Counted from the stretch's first letter, positions 35,626 to 45,225 are shown. The stretch is DNA of 64,000 nt from Anoxynatronum sibiricum (GCF_039414295.1 NZ_JBCITM010000004.1:174666-238665); one strand, 5' to 3'. The notes: generated from the letters alone by a model not told the origin. A program made the numbers and translations.

Positions 35626-36900
35626 ATGGCACGCTATGAAGAAAAAAAGCAGCTGAAATGTTCATTTTGCGGAAAATCACAGGATCAGGTCCGGCGGTTG
35701 ATTGCAGGACCCAATGTGTATATCTGCGATGAGTGTATTGAGCTGTGCCAGGAAATTATTCAGGAAGAACTGGACGATACCATTGAAGTGGATCTCATGG
35801 ATCTGCCAAAACCAAGGGAAATCAAAGAAATTCTTGATCAGTATGTTATTGGTCAGGAACATGCCAAGAGAACTCTCTCAGTGGCAGTGTACAATCATTA
35901 TAAGCGCATCAATGTCGATCAGAAATCCGATGACGTCGATCTTCAGAAGAGCAACATCTTGCTGCTGGGGCCCACAGGATCAGGTAAAACGCTGTTGGCT
36001 CAAACAATGGCAAAACTACTGAATGTTCCGTTTGCCATTGCGGATGCCACGTCACTGACGGAAGCCGGCTATGTGGGTGAAGACGTGGAGAATATTCTGC
36101 TGAAAATCATTCAGGCTGCTGATTATGACATCGAAAAGGCAGAAAAGGGCATTATTTACATTGATGAAATGGATAAAATTGCCCGCAAATCCGAGAATCC
36201 GTCCATCACCCGGGATGTAAGCGGCGAAGGCGTTCAGCAGGCGTTGCTGAAAATCCTGGAGGGAACGGTGGCCTCTGTACCGCCTCAGGGTGGTCGTAAG
36301 CACCCGCATCAGGAATTTATTCAAATAGACACCAGCAACATTCTTTTCATTTGCGGCGGTGCCTTTGACGGCATTGAAAAAATCATTCAAAAACGTGTTG
36401 GAACCAAGGCCATGGGATTTGGCGCAGAAATTCAAAGCAAGGAAGAGCTGGATATTGGGGCTCTCCTTAAAATGATTCTGCCGGAAGACCTGCTGAAATA
36501 CGGCCTGATTCCTGAACTGGTGGGACGCCTGCCGGTGGTGGCAACTCTTGATTTGCTGGATGAAGAAGCTTTCATTCGCATTCTCACAGAGCCACGCAAT
36601 GCCCTGGTGAAGCAATATCAAAAGCTCTTTGAGCTTGACAGGGTGGCGCTGGACTTTGAAAAAGGGGCTTTTGAGCTGATTGCCAAAAAAGCCAAAGAAA
36701 CCAAAACAGGTGCCCGGGGACTCCGGGGAATTATGGAAAACATCATGATGGATATCATGTACGAAATTCCTTCCCGGGATGATGTGGAAAAGGTCATGAT
36801 CACCAAGGAAACGGTGAAAAATAATGTACCCCCCACCATTATTCTGCAAAAACCTGATAGCAAACCCAAGAAAAAAATCAAGGAAGAAACAGCTTCCTGA
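35626..36900 (+). CDS. clpX: ATP-dependent Clp protease ATP-binding subunit ClpX
   Basis: A 424-residue AAA+ unfoldase. The N-terminal zinc finger has two Cys pairs (CSFCGKS and CDECIELC). Walker A is LLLGPTGSGKT, Walker B is IIYIDEMDKIA, and the pore loop is GYVGEDVE. The RPP-type ClpP-docking tripeptide region precedes LLKMILPEDLLKYGLIPE as IGF-type loop equivalents further upstream. It recognises, unfolds and feeds tagged proteins to ClpP. Last gene of the unit, followed by a strong terminator. Confidence 0.97.
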   Translation: MARYEEKKQLKCSFCGKSQDQVRRLIAGPNVYICDECIELCQEIIQEELDDTIEVDLMDLPKPREIKEILDQYVIGQEHAKRTLSVAVYNHYKRINVDQKSDDVDLQKSNILLLGPTGSGKTLLAQTMAKLLNVPFAIADATSLTEAGYVGEDVENILLKIIQAADYDIEKAEKGIIYIDEMDKIARKSENPSITRDVSGEGVQQALLKILEGTVASVPPQGGRKHPHQEFIQIDTSNILFICGGAFDGIEKIIQKRVGTKAMGFGAEIQSKEELDIGALLKMILPEDLLKYGLIPELVGRLPVVATLDLLDEEAFIRILTEPRNALVKQYQKLFELDRVALDFEKGAFELIAKKAKETKTGARGLRGIMENIMMDIMYEIPSRDDVEKVMITKETVKNNVPPTIILQKPDSKPKKKIKEETAS

Positions 36901-36921
36901 TTAAGATTATCAAAATCAACA

Positions 36922-36951
36922 AAAGCTGTCTCCGGGAGGAGGCAGCTTTTT
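36922..36951 (+). terminator. Terminator after clpX
   Basis: A 12-base-pair stem (36922-36933 with 36938-36949), loop GGGA, then a T run. The A-rich left flank may also stop the minus-strand deoR transcript. Confidence 0.88.
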
Positions 36952-37071
36952 CGCAGTTTTTGCAAATGATGAAACAACAGAGGCAGACGGTTTGAGCATA
37001 TTGAAGTAATCAAAAGCCCCGTGGCGATGGAGAGAGTGATGAGTGATGAGGAAGAATGTGGATGGAGAGGG

Positions 37072-37863
37072 TTATGGATTAAAGGGCACTGTATGAAGGT
37101 CGATGCCTAAGGATTCCAGAAGCACACGCCATTCCTGACTGATGGCCTCATCGGTAATGACTGTATCGATGCGGTTCAGATCACAAAAATAAGCGGGACG
37201 AATTATATCGAACTTGCTGGAATCCACCACCAAAATTTTCTGGAGAGAAGATTTGAGAATGGCATGTTTGGTTGGCACTTCATAACTGTTGACACAGGTA
37301 ACTCCCAGGTCTTTATGAACACCTGCCGCAGAAAGGAACACTTTTTTAGCACGTATGCGGCGTATGAAATCAATGCCTTCAGTGCTTTCGAACATCTGCG
37401 TTTTAGGATGATAGTAACCACCGGCAAACAGCAAATGAATACCGGTATTGCCATGAAGAGCAGTGAGAATATTGGCGGTGTAACATAATGCTGTGACATT
37501 AAGATCATCAGGAATGTGAGGAGCTATTGTTTCAGTGGTTGTCCCCGTATCCAGAATAATAATATCGTCTTGCTCGATGAGGGAGGCTGCATAACGGCCG
37601 ATGCTGCTTTTTTGGAGGTTCTGCTTCACTGTTTCTTCTGACAGGTTATAATCCTGGTCATTGCCTGTGGCAAAGCTTCCCTGATGATAGACAGCAGTGC
37701 CGCCTGCGTTTTCAGCGATCCCCCGTGTTTTGAGATGGTCCAAATCACGGCGTATGGTCATTTCAGACACCTCAAAATGCGACGCCAGTTCCCTGATGGG
37801 AATAAAATGGCGTTGTTTTAAAATATGAGTCATTTGTGTCAGGCGTGCCCCTTTTTTGCCCAC
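37072..37863 (-). CDS. DeoR-family transcriptional regulator
   Basis: A 263-residue repressor. The N-terminal helix-turn-helix is RELASHFEVSEMTIRRDLDHLKTRG. The sensor domain is of the sugar-isomerase (DeoRC) type, with DIIILDTGTTTETIAPHIP and VFLSAAGVHKDLG, which binds phosphorylated sugars. It starts with GTG at 37863 after GGAGGTG. It is divergent from deoC, and a perfect ATGTTA-N6-TAACAT operator lies in between, so it probably controls itself and deoC in response to deoxyribose 5-phosphate. Confidence 0.93.
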   Translation of the reverse strand: MGKKGARLTQMTHILKQRHFIPIRELASHFEVSEMTIRRDLDHLKTRGIAENAGGTAVYHQGSFATGNDQDYNLSEETVKQNLQKSSIGRYAASLIEQDDIIILDTGTTTETIAPHIPDDLNVTALCYTANILTALHGNTGIHLLFAGGYYHPKTQMFESTEGIDFIRRIRAKKVFLSAAGVHKDLGVTCVNSYEVPTKHAILKSSLQKILVVDSSKFDIIRPAYFCDLNRIDTVITDEAISQEWRVLLESLGIDLHTVPFNP

Positions 37864-37891
37864 GATGATCCACCTCCACCTTAACAGGATT

Positions 37892-37909
37892 ATGTTATGA
37901 TACTAACAT
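37892..37909. promoter_or_regulatory. Candidate DeoR operator
   Basis: A perfect inverted repeat ATGTTA-TGATAC-TAACAT, 29 bases before the deoR-type start codon in the divergent gap. Its position would block the regulator's own promoter; the effect on deoC would need a second site or looping. Confidence 0.55.
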
Positions 37910-37977
37910 TGCTACGTAAAAATGTAAACATCGAAACGAAAATTTCTGACTAAAGCAGCAATCGGCACAAACATTTG

Positions 37978-38006
37978 TTGACATTCTCACTAAAATACAT
38001 TACCAT
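37978..38006 (+). promoter_or_regulatory. Promoter of deoC
   Basis: TTGACA (37978-37983), a 17-base spacer and TACCAT (38001-38006), 35 bases before the deoC ATG. Confidence 0.65.
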
Positions 38007-38041
38007 AAAAGCAAATAGCAGTTCAATAATGGAGGGGCGAC

Positions 38042-38707
38042 ATGGAGAAATCCCAAATTCTGAAACATGTGGACCACACCCTGCTGAAGCCACTATCCGA
38101 TTGGAAGGAGATCAGTCGGTTGTGTGAAGAGGCCATCGAATATCAAACAGCATCGGTATGCATACCGCCGGCTTATGTGGAACGTATTCATCAAACGTAT
38201 GGCGAAAAGTTGGCCATTTGTACGGTGATTGGCTTTCCTTTGGGGTATCAGACAACTGCAGTTAAAGTGGCAGAAACAGCCGAAGCGATCAAGCTGGGTG
38301 CAGCTGAAGTGGACATGGTCATTAACCTTGGTGCGGTCAAGAATGGTGATTTTGAGAGCATCACCTGTGAAATAGCTGCGGTGAAAGCAGCGGCAGGTGA
38401 CAGGATTGTGAAGGTCATTATTGAAACCTGTTATCTGGATGAAGTCGAAAAAATTAAATTGTGTCAGTGTGTCACCGAAGGGGGCGCCGATTATATTAAA
38501 ACATCCACGGGATTTGGAACTGCAGGAGCCACCCTTGAAGACGTTCATTTGTTTCGAAAGCATATTGGGCAACAGGTAAAGATAAAGGCAGCCGGCGGCA
38601 TCAGAAGCAAAGAAGACCTGGAGGCTTTTATTGAAGCCGGGTGCCAGCGGATCGGCACCAGTGGTGCAGTGGCGCTATTGACAGGCGGCAGCGCATCGTC
38701 TTATTGA
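38042..38707 (+). CDS. deoC: Deoxyribose-phosphate aldolase
   Basis: A 221-residue class I aldolase splitting deoxyribose 5-phosphate into glyceraldehyde 3-phosphate and acetaldehyde. Lys153 in YIKTSTGFG is the Schiff-base lysine, and the proton-relay region IVKVIIETCYL and VDMVINLGAVKNGD are intact. It completes the deoxynucleoside breakdown begun by DeoD (20 kb). A nucleoside-type importer operon follows 120 bases downstream, on the same strand. ATG follows GGAGGGG. Confidence 0.96.
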   Translation: MEKSQILKHVDHTLLKPLSDWKEISRLCEEAIEYQTASVCIPPAYVERIHQTYGEKLAICTVIGFPLGYQTTAVKVAETAEAIKLGAAEVDMVINLGAVKNGDFESITCEIAAVKAAAGDRIVKVIIETCYLDEVEKIKLCQCVTEGGADYIKTSTGFGTAGATLEDVHLFRKHIGQQVKIKAAGGIRSKEDLEAFIEAGCQRIGTSGAVALLTGGSASSY

Positions 38708-38827
38708 TGGCAGGTGGAGAAGACCTGAAAACTCAGTTGGCATGGCCCCGTTGAAATGAGACTTTCATCCATTCGGCGGGTGAATAGATAGAACCAGCAG
38801 TTCAGTAAATATCAGGAGGGAGAAAAG

Positions 38828-39979
38828 ATGAAAAAGAAAATGGCATTGCTTTTAATTCTCATCATGACCCTGTCACTGGCGGCCTGTGGGTCACCAGCAC
38901 CCGCCCCGGCTCCGTCAGAAGAGCCTGCAGGTGAAACGGAGGCAGCAGCGGAAGGTATTTCAGATGACGGCACCTTCGAACTGGCACTGATCACCGACAT
39001 TGGCACCATTGACGACAAGTCCTTTAACCAGGGTTCCTGGGAAGGGCTGCGGGACTATGCAGTAGACAATGGCATTTCTCACAAGTATTATCAGCCAAGC
39101 GAAAAGAGTACCGATGCGTATCTTTCTGCCATTGAACTGGCAGTACGTGGCGGTGCAAAAGTAATTGTCACTCCGGGCTTCCTTTTTGAAGAACCCATCT
39201 TCATTGCCCAGGATCAATACCCAGACACCCATTTTATTCTCATTGATGGTGTGCCTCATAATGAAGATTACACCGAGTTCAGAACAGAACCCAATGTGGT
39301 GGGCGTGCTGTATGCAGAAGAACAGGCCGGATTTCTGGCTGGCTATGCAGCTGTAAAAGATGGCAGCCGCAGCCTGGGCTTCATGGGCGGCATGGCAGTA
39401 CCTGCAGTGGTACGCTTTGGCTATGGGTTTGTACAGGGTGCCGAGTATGCAGCTGAAGAACTTGGCCTGGCTGCAGGCGATGTAACCATTAACTACCACT
39501 ACACGGGTGGATTTGATGCCACTCCTGAAGTGCAGACGCTCGCAGCATCATGGTATCAATCAGGAGTAGACACTATTTTTGCCTGCGGCGGAGCCGTTGG
39601 TAACTCAGTAATGGCCGCAGCTGAACAGGCTGGCGCTAAAGTCGTAGGTGTCGACATTGACCAGTCCGGTGAGTCGGAAACAGTCATCACCTCAGCCATG
39701 AAGGGCTTGGGAGCATCTGTTTACAGCACTCTGGAAGCTTTTTATGCCGGCAGTTTCCCTGGCGGAGAAACCATTGTGATGGATGCCAGCAATGACGGCG
39801 TGGCGCTGCCAATGGCAACCTCTCGTTTCGAATCTTTCTCACAGGCCGACTATGACGCTATTTTCGAAATGTTGGTGAATGACAGCGATGGCATCGCCAG
39901 CAGCATGTTGAAAGACAACGATGTTGATTCAGCAGGAGCTATTCCAACAGAGATCGTTACCGTCACATTGGTGAACTAA
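38828..39979 (+). CDS. BMP-family nucleoside-binding lipoprotein of an ABC importer
   Basis: A 383-residue PnrA/BmpA-like lipoprotein. The signal ends in the lipobox LAACG. The domain shows ELALITDIGTIDDKSFNQGSWEG and VVGVDIDQSGES, family hallmarks. PnrA-like proteins bind purine nucleosides. The linked ATPase and two permeases, and the adjacent deoC, support (deoxy)nucleoside uptake. The ribosome site is AGGAGGG. A hairpin follows before the ATPase gene, which may give this subunit a higher yield. Confidence 0.93.
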   Translation: MKKKMALLLILIMTLSLAACGSPAPAPAPSEEPAGETEAAAEGISDDGTFELALITDIGTIDDKSFNQGSWEGLRDYAVDNGISHKYYQPSEKSTDAYLSAIELAVRGGAKVIVTPGFLFEEPIFIAQDQYPDTHFILIDGVPHNEDYTEFRTEPNVVGVLYAEEQAGFLAGYAAVKDGSRSLGFMGGMAVPAVVRFGYGFVQGAEYAAEELGLAAGDVTINYHYTGGFDATPEVQTLAASWYQSGVDTIFACGGAVGNSVMAAAEQAGAKVVGVDIDQSGESETVITSAMKGLGASVYSTLEAFYAGSFPGGETIVMDASNDGVALPMATSRFESFSQADYDAIFEMLVNDSDGIASSMLKDNDVDSAGAIPTEIVTVTLVN

Positions 39980-40020
39980 AAAAACGACCAGGTAACACCT
40001 GATGCTGTTGGAACCAACTT

Positions 40021-40054
40021 AGGAGGGCTCTGCACCGCGGTGCAGACCCTCCTT
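40021..40054 (+). other. Intercistronic hairpin after the binding-protein gene
   Basis: AGGAGGG and TCTGCAC (40021-40035) pair with the complementary 40040-40053 around CGCG, with one bulged C. There is no T tail. Such hairpins often protect the upstream mRNA and reduce read-through, fitting the high need for binding protein. Confidence 0.6.
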
Positions 40055-40112
40055 ATCCATACCGGAAACCACGAGTTGACGGGAGTAACCATGCAGGTGA
40101 GGGGTGAAGTGG

Positions 40113-41639
40113 ATGGCATATATCATTGAAATGTGTAATATCACCAAAGAATTTCCGGGAATTGTGGCAAACGATGACATTACCCTGCAGTTAAAAAAGG
40201 GAGAGATCCATGCACTGCTGGGAGAAAACGGTGCTGGGAAATCCACCCTGATGAGTGTCCTTTTCGGCTTGTATCAGCCTGAAAAGGGCATCATTAAAAA
40301 GAATGGCGAAGTGGTGAGAATCGAAAATCCCAATGATTCCAATCGATTGGGGATCGGCATGGTTCATCAGCATTTTAAACTGGTACACAACTTTACAGTG
40401 CTGGAAAATATCATTTTAGGTGCCGAGACAGTTGCCGGCGGACGATTACAAACCAAAGCAGCCGCCGACAGTGTTCAAAAACTGTCAGAGCGATATGGTT
40501 TAAAAGTGGACATTCATGCCCGCATCGCTGATATCAGTGTGGGGATGCAGCAGCGGGTGGAAATCCTGAAAATGCTTTATCGGCAAAATGAAATTCTTAT
40601 TTTTGACGAACCCACCGCGGTGCTGACACCCCAGGAAATTGACGAGCTGATGAAGATCATGAAAGAGCTGGTATCGGAGGGGAAAACAATTCTCTTCATC
40701 ACCCACAAGTTGAATGAGATTAAGAAAGTGGCTGATCGCTGCTCGGTGCTCCGAAAAGGGAAGTACATCGGAACGGTGACAGTGGCAGATACTTCCATGG
40801 AAGAAATGTCAGAAATGATGGTGGGAAGAAAAGTGAACCTGATGATTGAAAAGAATCCTGCAAAGACGGGGGATGTCATCGCTCGCGTACAGGAACTTAG
40901 CATTCGCAACCGCTTGACACACAAAATGGTGGTGAACAATGTTTCGTTTGAAGTGCGCGCCGGTGAGATTGTCTGTCTGGCAGGCATTGAAGGCAATGGC
41001 CAGTCGGAGCTGGTGTATGCCATAACGGGATTGCTCCAGCCTGATGCAGGCACCATTGAAATGAATGGTGAAGACATCACGCACCTGCCCATCAGAAAAC
41101 GCAATGAAAAGGGGATGAGTCATATCCCTGAAGACAGGCATAAGCACGGGCTGGTATTGGATTTTAATTTGGGATTCAATCTGGTGCTGCAGCGGTACTT
41201 TCGTGAACCATTTCAGCAAAGTGGGTTTCTGCAATATGACAAGATTTATGAATATGCAGATGAGCTCATAGGCAAATTTGATATCCGAAGTGGGCGGGGC
41301 TCTCGAACAGATGCCCGCAGCATGTCCGGAGGCAACCAGCAAAAAGCCATCGTTGCCCGGGAAATTGACCGGAATCCGGATTTTCTCATTGCGGTGCAAC
41401 CCACCCGGGGACTGGACGTGGGTGCCATTGAGTATATTCACCGAAAGCTGGTGGAGGAGCGGGATCAGGGAAAGGCGATTCTTCTGGTATCCCTGGAACT
41501 GGACGAGGTGATGAACTTAAGTGATCGTATTCTAGTGATCTATGAGGGGGAAATTGTGGCTTCTCTTGATCCGAAAACAGTCACTGTACAGGAACTGGGT
41601 CTATACATGGCCGGATCGAAAAGAGGTGAGCTGGCATGA
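40113..41639 (+). CDS. Nucleoside ABC importer, duplicated ATP-binding protein
   Basis: A 508-residue protein with two ABC cassettes, as in NupA/RbsA-like pumps. The first has GENGAGKSTLM, ISVGMQQRVEILK and ILIFDEPTAVL. The second has GIEGNGQSEL, MSGGNQQKAIVARE and LIAVQPTRGLD, a variant Walker B lacking the usual glutamate, typical of this family. ATG 40113 is 8 bases after GAGGGG; GTG 40104 overlaps that site and is less likely. Its stop overlaps the first permease gene as ATGA. Confidence 0.94.
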   Translation: MAYIIEMCNITKEFPGIVANDDITLQLKKGEIHALLGENGAGKSTLMSVLFGLYQPEKGIIKKNGEVVRIENPNDSNRLGIGMVHQHFKLVHNFTVLENIILGAETVAGGRLQTKAAADSVQKLSERYGLKVDIHARIADISVGMQQRVEILKMLYRQNEILIFDEPTAVLTPQEIDELMKIMKELVSEGKTILFITHKLNEIKKVADRCSVLRKGKYIGTVTVADTSMEEMSEMMVGRKVNLMIEKNPAKTGDVIARVQELSIRNRLTHKMVVNNVSFEVRAGEIVCLAGIEGNGQSELVYAITGLLQPDAGTIEMNGEDITHLPIRKRNEKGMSHIPEDRHKHGLVLDFNLGFNLVLQRYFREPFQQSGFLQYDKIYEYADELIGKFDIRSGRGSRTDARSMSGGNQQKAIVAREIDRNPDFLIAVQPTRGLDVGAIEYIHRKLVEERDQGKAILLVSLELDEVMNLSDRILVIYEGEIVASLDPKTVTVQELGLYMAGSKRGELA

Positions 41640-42796
41640 AATTCAGCTGGAAAGCTTATGTGAGAAGTGACGCCTTTTCCAGTTTTATGTCTTCCCTGAT
41701 GGCCATTGTTGTCGGCCTTTTCATTGGTTTCCTGGTGTTGCTGGTCAGCAATCCATCCCAGGCGGTACGGGGGTTTGGTGCCATTCTTTTTGGCGGGCTG
41801 ACTGACATGAAAAACCTGGGACAGGTGTTTTACTTTGCCACTCCCATCATTATGACCGGTCTTTCCTTTGGGTTTGCCAACAAAACCGGCCTCTTTAACA
41901 TTGGAGCGGCGGGGCAGTTCATTGTAGGGGCCTATGCGGCTGTATATGTGGGTGTCAAGTGGACATCCCTTCCCGGTCATACCCATTGGATGGTGGCTCT
42001 GATGGCGGCTTTGCTGGCGGGGGCACTCTGGGGACTGGTGCCTGGTATCCTTAAAGCATATTTTAATGTGAATGAAGTCATTGCCTGTATCATGATGAAC
42101 TATATTGGCATGTATGCCGTGAACTACATGGTGGTGAAGACCGTTTTTGATTCCCTGCGGAACCAGTCACTGCGTGTGGCTGCCACGGCAGTGATCCCAA
42201 AGGCAGGGCTGGACAAACTGTTCATCACCGGCAACAGCCCATCCAGTGTCAATGCGGGGATTTTTATTGCCATCCTGGCGGGGATTGTGATTTACGTGGT
42301 GCTGGACAAGACCCGGTTCGGATATGAACTGAAAGCCTGCGGCTATAATCGGGATGCGGCCCGGTATGCTGGAATCAACGAAAAAAGGAGCATTGTGCTG
42401 TCCATGGCCATTGCCGGAGCACTGGCAGGACTGGGAGGTGCCCTCTTATACCTGGCAGGAGCGGGTAAAAGCATTGAAGTGGTGGACGTGCTGGCTATAG
42501 AAGGCTTTAATGGCATCCCTGTTGCCCTGCTGGGGCTGAGTCATCCTCTGGGCATATTGCTCTCCGGCATTTTTGTGGCGTATCTCACCGTGGGGGGCTT
42601 TAACATGCAGCTCTATAATTTTGTGCCCCAGGTCATTGAAATCATCATTGCTGTCATTATTTATTTCAGTGCTTTTGCACTGTTACTGAAGGGTTTCATC
42701 CAGGCATACCTGAAAAAGAAAGACCGCCCCCTGGAAGAAGCAAAAGCACTGGCAGCCGATGCGGGGTCAACAGAGAAAGGGGGTGGCGTTGAATGA
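41636..42796 (+). CDS. Nucleoside ABC importer permease 1
   Basis: A 386-residue membrane protein of the BPD_transp_2 type (NupB/YufP-like). About ten hydrophobic segments are visible, with the family stretch NKTGLFNIGAAGQFIVGAYA. The coupling loop contains CGYNRDAARYAGI. The C-terminus is a short charged tail. It pairs with the second permease to form the channel. Start and stop overlap both neighbours by 4 bases. Confidence 0.94.
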   Translation: MKFSWKAYVRSDAFSSFMSSLMAIVVGLFIGFLVLLVSNPSQAVRGFGAILFGGLTDMKNLGQVFYFATPIIMTGLSFGFANKTGLFNIGAAGQFIVGAYAAVYVGVKWTSLPGHTHWMVALMAALLAGALWGLVPGILKAYFNVNEVIACIMMNYIGMYAVNYMVVKTVFDSLRNQSLRVAATAVIPKAGLDKLFITGNSPSSVNAGIFIAILAGIVIYVVLDKTRFGYELKACGYNRDAARYAGINEKRSIVLSMAIAGALAGLGGALLYLAGAGKSIEVVDVLAIEGFNGIPVALLGLSHPLGILLSGIFVAYLTVGGFNMQLYNFVPQVIEIIIAVIIYFSAFALLLKGFIQAYLKKKDRPLEEAKALAADAGSTEKGGGVE

Positions 42797-43746
42797 ATAC
42801 CATCTATTTTCTGGTACAGCAAACCATGTTTTTCTCAATTCCGCTGCTGATCGTGGCCCTGGGAGGCATGTTTTCCGAGCGCAGCGGGGTGGTGAACATT
42901 GCACTGGAAGGCATCATGATTGTGGGTGCTTTTTCAGGCATTCTATTCATCAACACCTTTCAGGCAGCCTTGCCGGGACAGCCCATCCTGCTGCTGGCGA
43001 TTCTGATAGCAGCTCTTTCGGGGATGTTGATTTCCCTTACCCATGCCTATGCATCGGTTAATATGAAAGCCAATCAGGTGATCAGCGGCACAGCCATCAA
43101 TATGTTTGCCCCGGCCTTTGCCATTTATGTGGCTCGCATGCTGCGCACAGTGCAGCAGATTCCATTTATGAACCAGTTTCGTATTGCCAGCGTGCCGGTG
43201 CTGGGACAAATTCCTGTTGTGGGAGACCTTTTCTTTACAAACACCTACCTGACCACCTACCTGGGGTTCATCATCCTGGTACTTAGCTGGTTTGTTCTTT
43301 ACAATACGCGCTTTGGGCTGCGACTGCGCTCCTGCGGCGAGCATCCTCAGGCGGCCGACTCTGTGGGGATCAATGTGGTTAGGATTCGCTACGCCGGTGT
43401 GCTGATTTCTGGGGCATTGGCTGGTATCGGAGGACTTGTGTTTGTGATTCCCACCTCCACCAACTTTAATGCCACTGTGTCTGGCTATGGGTTTTTAGCT
43501 CTGGCGGTGTTAATCTTTGGGCAGTGGAAGCCTTCCCGTATTTTGGTGGCGGCTTTCTTCTTTGGACTGATGAAAACCATCGCAGCTGCCTATTCCGGAA
43601 TTCCATTTCTGGCAACGCTGGGAGTTCCCAATGATGTCTACAAAATGATTCCTTACCTTACAACGCTGGTGGTGCTGGCTTTTACTTCCAAAACATCTCA
43701 GGCCCCCAAAGCTGCAGGGGTTCCCTATGACAAGGGAAGCCGGTAG
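42793..43746 (+). CDS. Nucleoside ABC importer permease 2
   Basis: A 317-residue membrane protein (NupC/YufQ-like). The hallmark is MFSERSGVVNIALEGIMIVGAF, and the coupling loop is CGEHPQAADSVGINV. It completes the four-gene importer of binding protein, double ATPase and two permeases. The last gene in the unit, ended by a perfect terminator. Confidence 0.94.
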   Translation: MNTIYFLVQQTMFFSIPLLIVALGGMFSERSGVVNIALEGIMIVGAFSGILFINTFQAALPGQPILLLAILIAALSGMLISLTHAYASVNMKANQVISGTAINMFAPAFAIYVARMLRTVQQIPFMNQFRIASVPVLGQIPVVGDLFFTNTYLTTYLGFIILVLSWFVLYNTRFGLRLRSCGEHPQAADSVGINVVRIRYAGVLISGALAGIGGLVFVIPTSTNFNATVSGYGFLALAVLIFGQWKPSRILVAAFFFGLMKTIAAAYSGIPFLATLGVPNDVYKMIPYLTTLVVLAFTSKTSQAPKAAGVPYDKGSR

Positions 43747-43793
43747 AGCTGCCAGATCATAACACCAATCAGATGACATGTATGATTCAACCT

Positions 43794-43841
43794 AAAAACC
43801 GTCTGGAGTGCCACGTGTGTGGATCTCTTCAGACGGTTTTT
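43794..43841. terminator. Terminator after the nucleoside importer operon
   Basis: AAAAACCGTCTG (43794-43805) pairs perfectly with CAGACGGTTTTT (43830-43841). It can also end the convergent chrA transcript. Confidence 0.88.
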
Positions 43842-43902
43842 CAGGAGTGGAGCGACAGCGGGTGATAGTCAAATCAATGGCGGGTATTCAAACATGTCAC
43901 CG

Positions 43903-44421
43903 TTAAAAAATGAAAGTGGCAATCAGACCCGATACCAGCACAATGGGAATGGGAGGCAACTTGAACTTTCCAAAGGCAATAAAGGCAGCCGCCATCAATC
44001 CAAAAGATTTCAGATCAGGAACAGAAACCGGGTAGAGGGATAAAATGGCAGCCGCAATGAACGAGATGACAGCCGGTCGAATCCCCTTGAAGAATCCCCG
44101 GGTAATCAGATGGTCGGGATGGGCCAGCAGTGCTTTGGCAGCCACCAGCACCAGCATGGAAGTAAAGAAGACCACGCCAAAGGTGGCCAGCAGGGCACCC
44201 GCCACCCCCTTTTGATCAAAGCCGATGAAGGTGGCCAGGTTAATGGCAATGGGACCGGGAGACATCTGGGAAATGGCGATCATGTCCACCAGCCCCTGAG
44301 AACTGATCCAGCCCTGGGAATCAACCACTTCCCGGGCAATCAGGGGGAGCATGGCATACCCGCCACCAAAACTGAAAAGGCCAATTTTAGCAAAGGTGTA
44401 GACCAGTAAAAAGTAAATCAT
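43903..44421 (-). CDS. Chromate transporter half, second gene
   Basis: A 172-residue CHR-domain membrane protein. FSFGGGYAMLPLI and ISQMSPGPIAINLATFIG are the family motifs. Two half-length genes, here overlapping as ATGA at 44418-44421, replace the single long ChrA and must act as a pair. They are assigned to chromate efflux, but many clostridial pairs have unknown anionic substrates. The start is ATG 44421; the frame open to 44811 is an extension without a ribosome site, opposite the partner gene. Confidence 0.9.
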   Translation of the reverse strand: MIYFLLVYTFAKIGLFSFGGGYAMLPLIAREVVDSQGWISSQGLVDMIAISQMSPGPIAINLATFIGFDQKGVAGALLATFGVVFFTSMLVLVAAKALLAHPDHLITRGFFKGIRPAVISFIAAAILSLYPVSVPDLKSFGLMAAAFIAFGKFKLPPIPIVLVSGLIATFIF

Positions 44422-44966
44422 ACGGTTTTTCCCTCCTTGATGCGTTCGCTGATGTAACCGGACACCATACATCCGATGATGATGGGAATGGGGTGCAGTC
44501 CTAGAAAATGAAGCAAGATTAGGGTGATGGCAGATATGGCGTAAGAGAATGGATTCTTTGGCACCGACGGGTAGAGCTTCATTAAAGAAACAATGAGTAA
44601 GGCTACGATGGCGGGGCGAACACCCAGAAAAAATTGCTGCATAAAGGCCATGTTGCGAATTTGCTGGTAGAACTGGGCAATGATGAGAATGGCGATAAAA
44701 GAAGGACTCACCGTACCAAGCACACAGGCAGCAGCCCCTTTTTTGCCGGCAATCTGATACCCTGCGTAAGTGGAGACATTCACGGCGATGGCACCGGGCA
44801 GACTTTGGCAAACAGCCAGCGTATCCAGAAAATCTTCATTACTCATAAGATGCGCCCGATCCACCAGTTCTTTCTGAATAATGGGGACCATGGCATAACC
44901 TCCGCCGAAGGTGAAGGCACCCACCCGAAAAAAGATTTGAAATAACTGCCATAAAGATGGTTTCAT
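44418..44966 (-). CDS. Chromate transporter half, first gene
   Basis: A 182-residue CHR-domain membrane protein. FRVGAFTFGGGYAMVPIIQKELV and VCQSLPGAIAVNVSTYAGY mirror the motifs of its partner with opposite predicted topology. It starts with ATG after GGAGG, 20 bases upstream. The pair forms a two-gene unit pointing away from lon. Confidence 0.9.
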   Translation of the reverse strand: MKPSLWQLFQIFFRVGAFTFGGGYAMVPIIQKELVDRAHLMSNEDFLDTLAVCQSLPGAIAVNVSTYAGYQIAGKKGAAACVLGTVSPSFIAILIIAQFYQQIRNMAFMQQFFLGVRPAIVALLIVSLMKLYPSVPKNPFSYAISAITLILLHFLGLHPIPIIIGCMVSGYISERIKEGKTV

Positions 44967-45042
44967 GAAAAGACCTCCAGGTTAAATGACGAAGTAATAT
45001 AGGGAGATAAAGCCGAAAAAACCGGCACTAAGAGAAAAAAAG

Positions 45043-45071
45043 TTGCATCTAATGGCTGATGAAGGTATAAT
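45043..45071 (+). promoter_or_regulatory. Promoter of lon-engB
   Basis: TTGCAT (45043-45048), a 17-base spacer and a perfect TATAAT (45066-45071). The untranslated leader is about 150 bases. I see no CIRCE or CtsR box. Confidence 0.75.
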
Positions 45072-45225
45072 AAACCAGGTTTTCAATCCATTAACGGATA
45101 GTTTTTGCGGGTTATGGGTACATATACAACTGAAACCTTCATGACAGGCCCGGATAAACCGGTGAACAACAGCCATGATAACAGCATACCGGATTTTGAA
45201 TCAGGATACAAGGGAGATGAAAAGA

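Noticed and set aside
38735..38760. TGGCATGGCCCCGTTGA before the BMP gene, resembling a sigma-54 promoter
   Set aside because: The -12 element should be TTGC with GC 10 bases after GG; here it is GTTGA at the wrong position.
43903..44811. 302-codon extension of the second chrA gene
   Set aside because: The portion before ATG 44421 overlaps the first chrA gene in another frame and has no family similarity; the ATGA overlap marks the real start.
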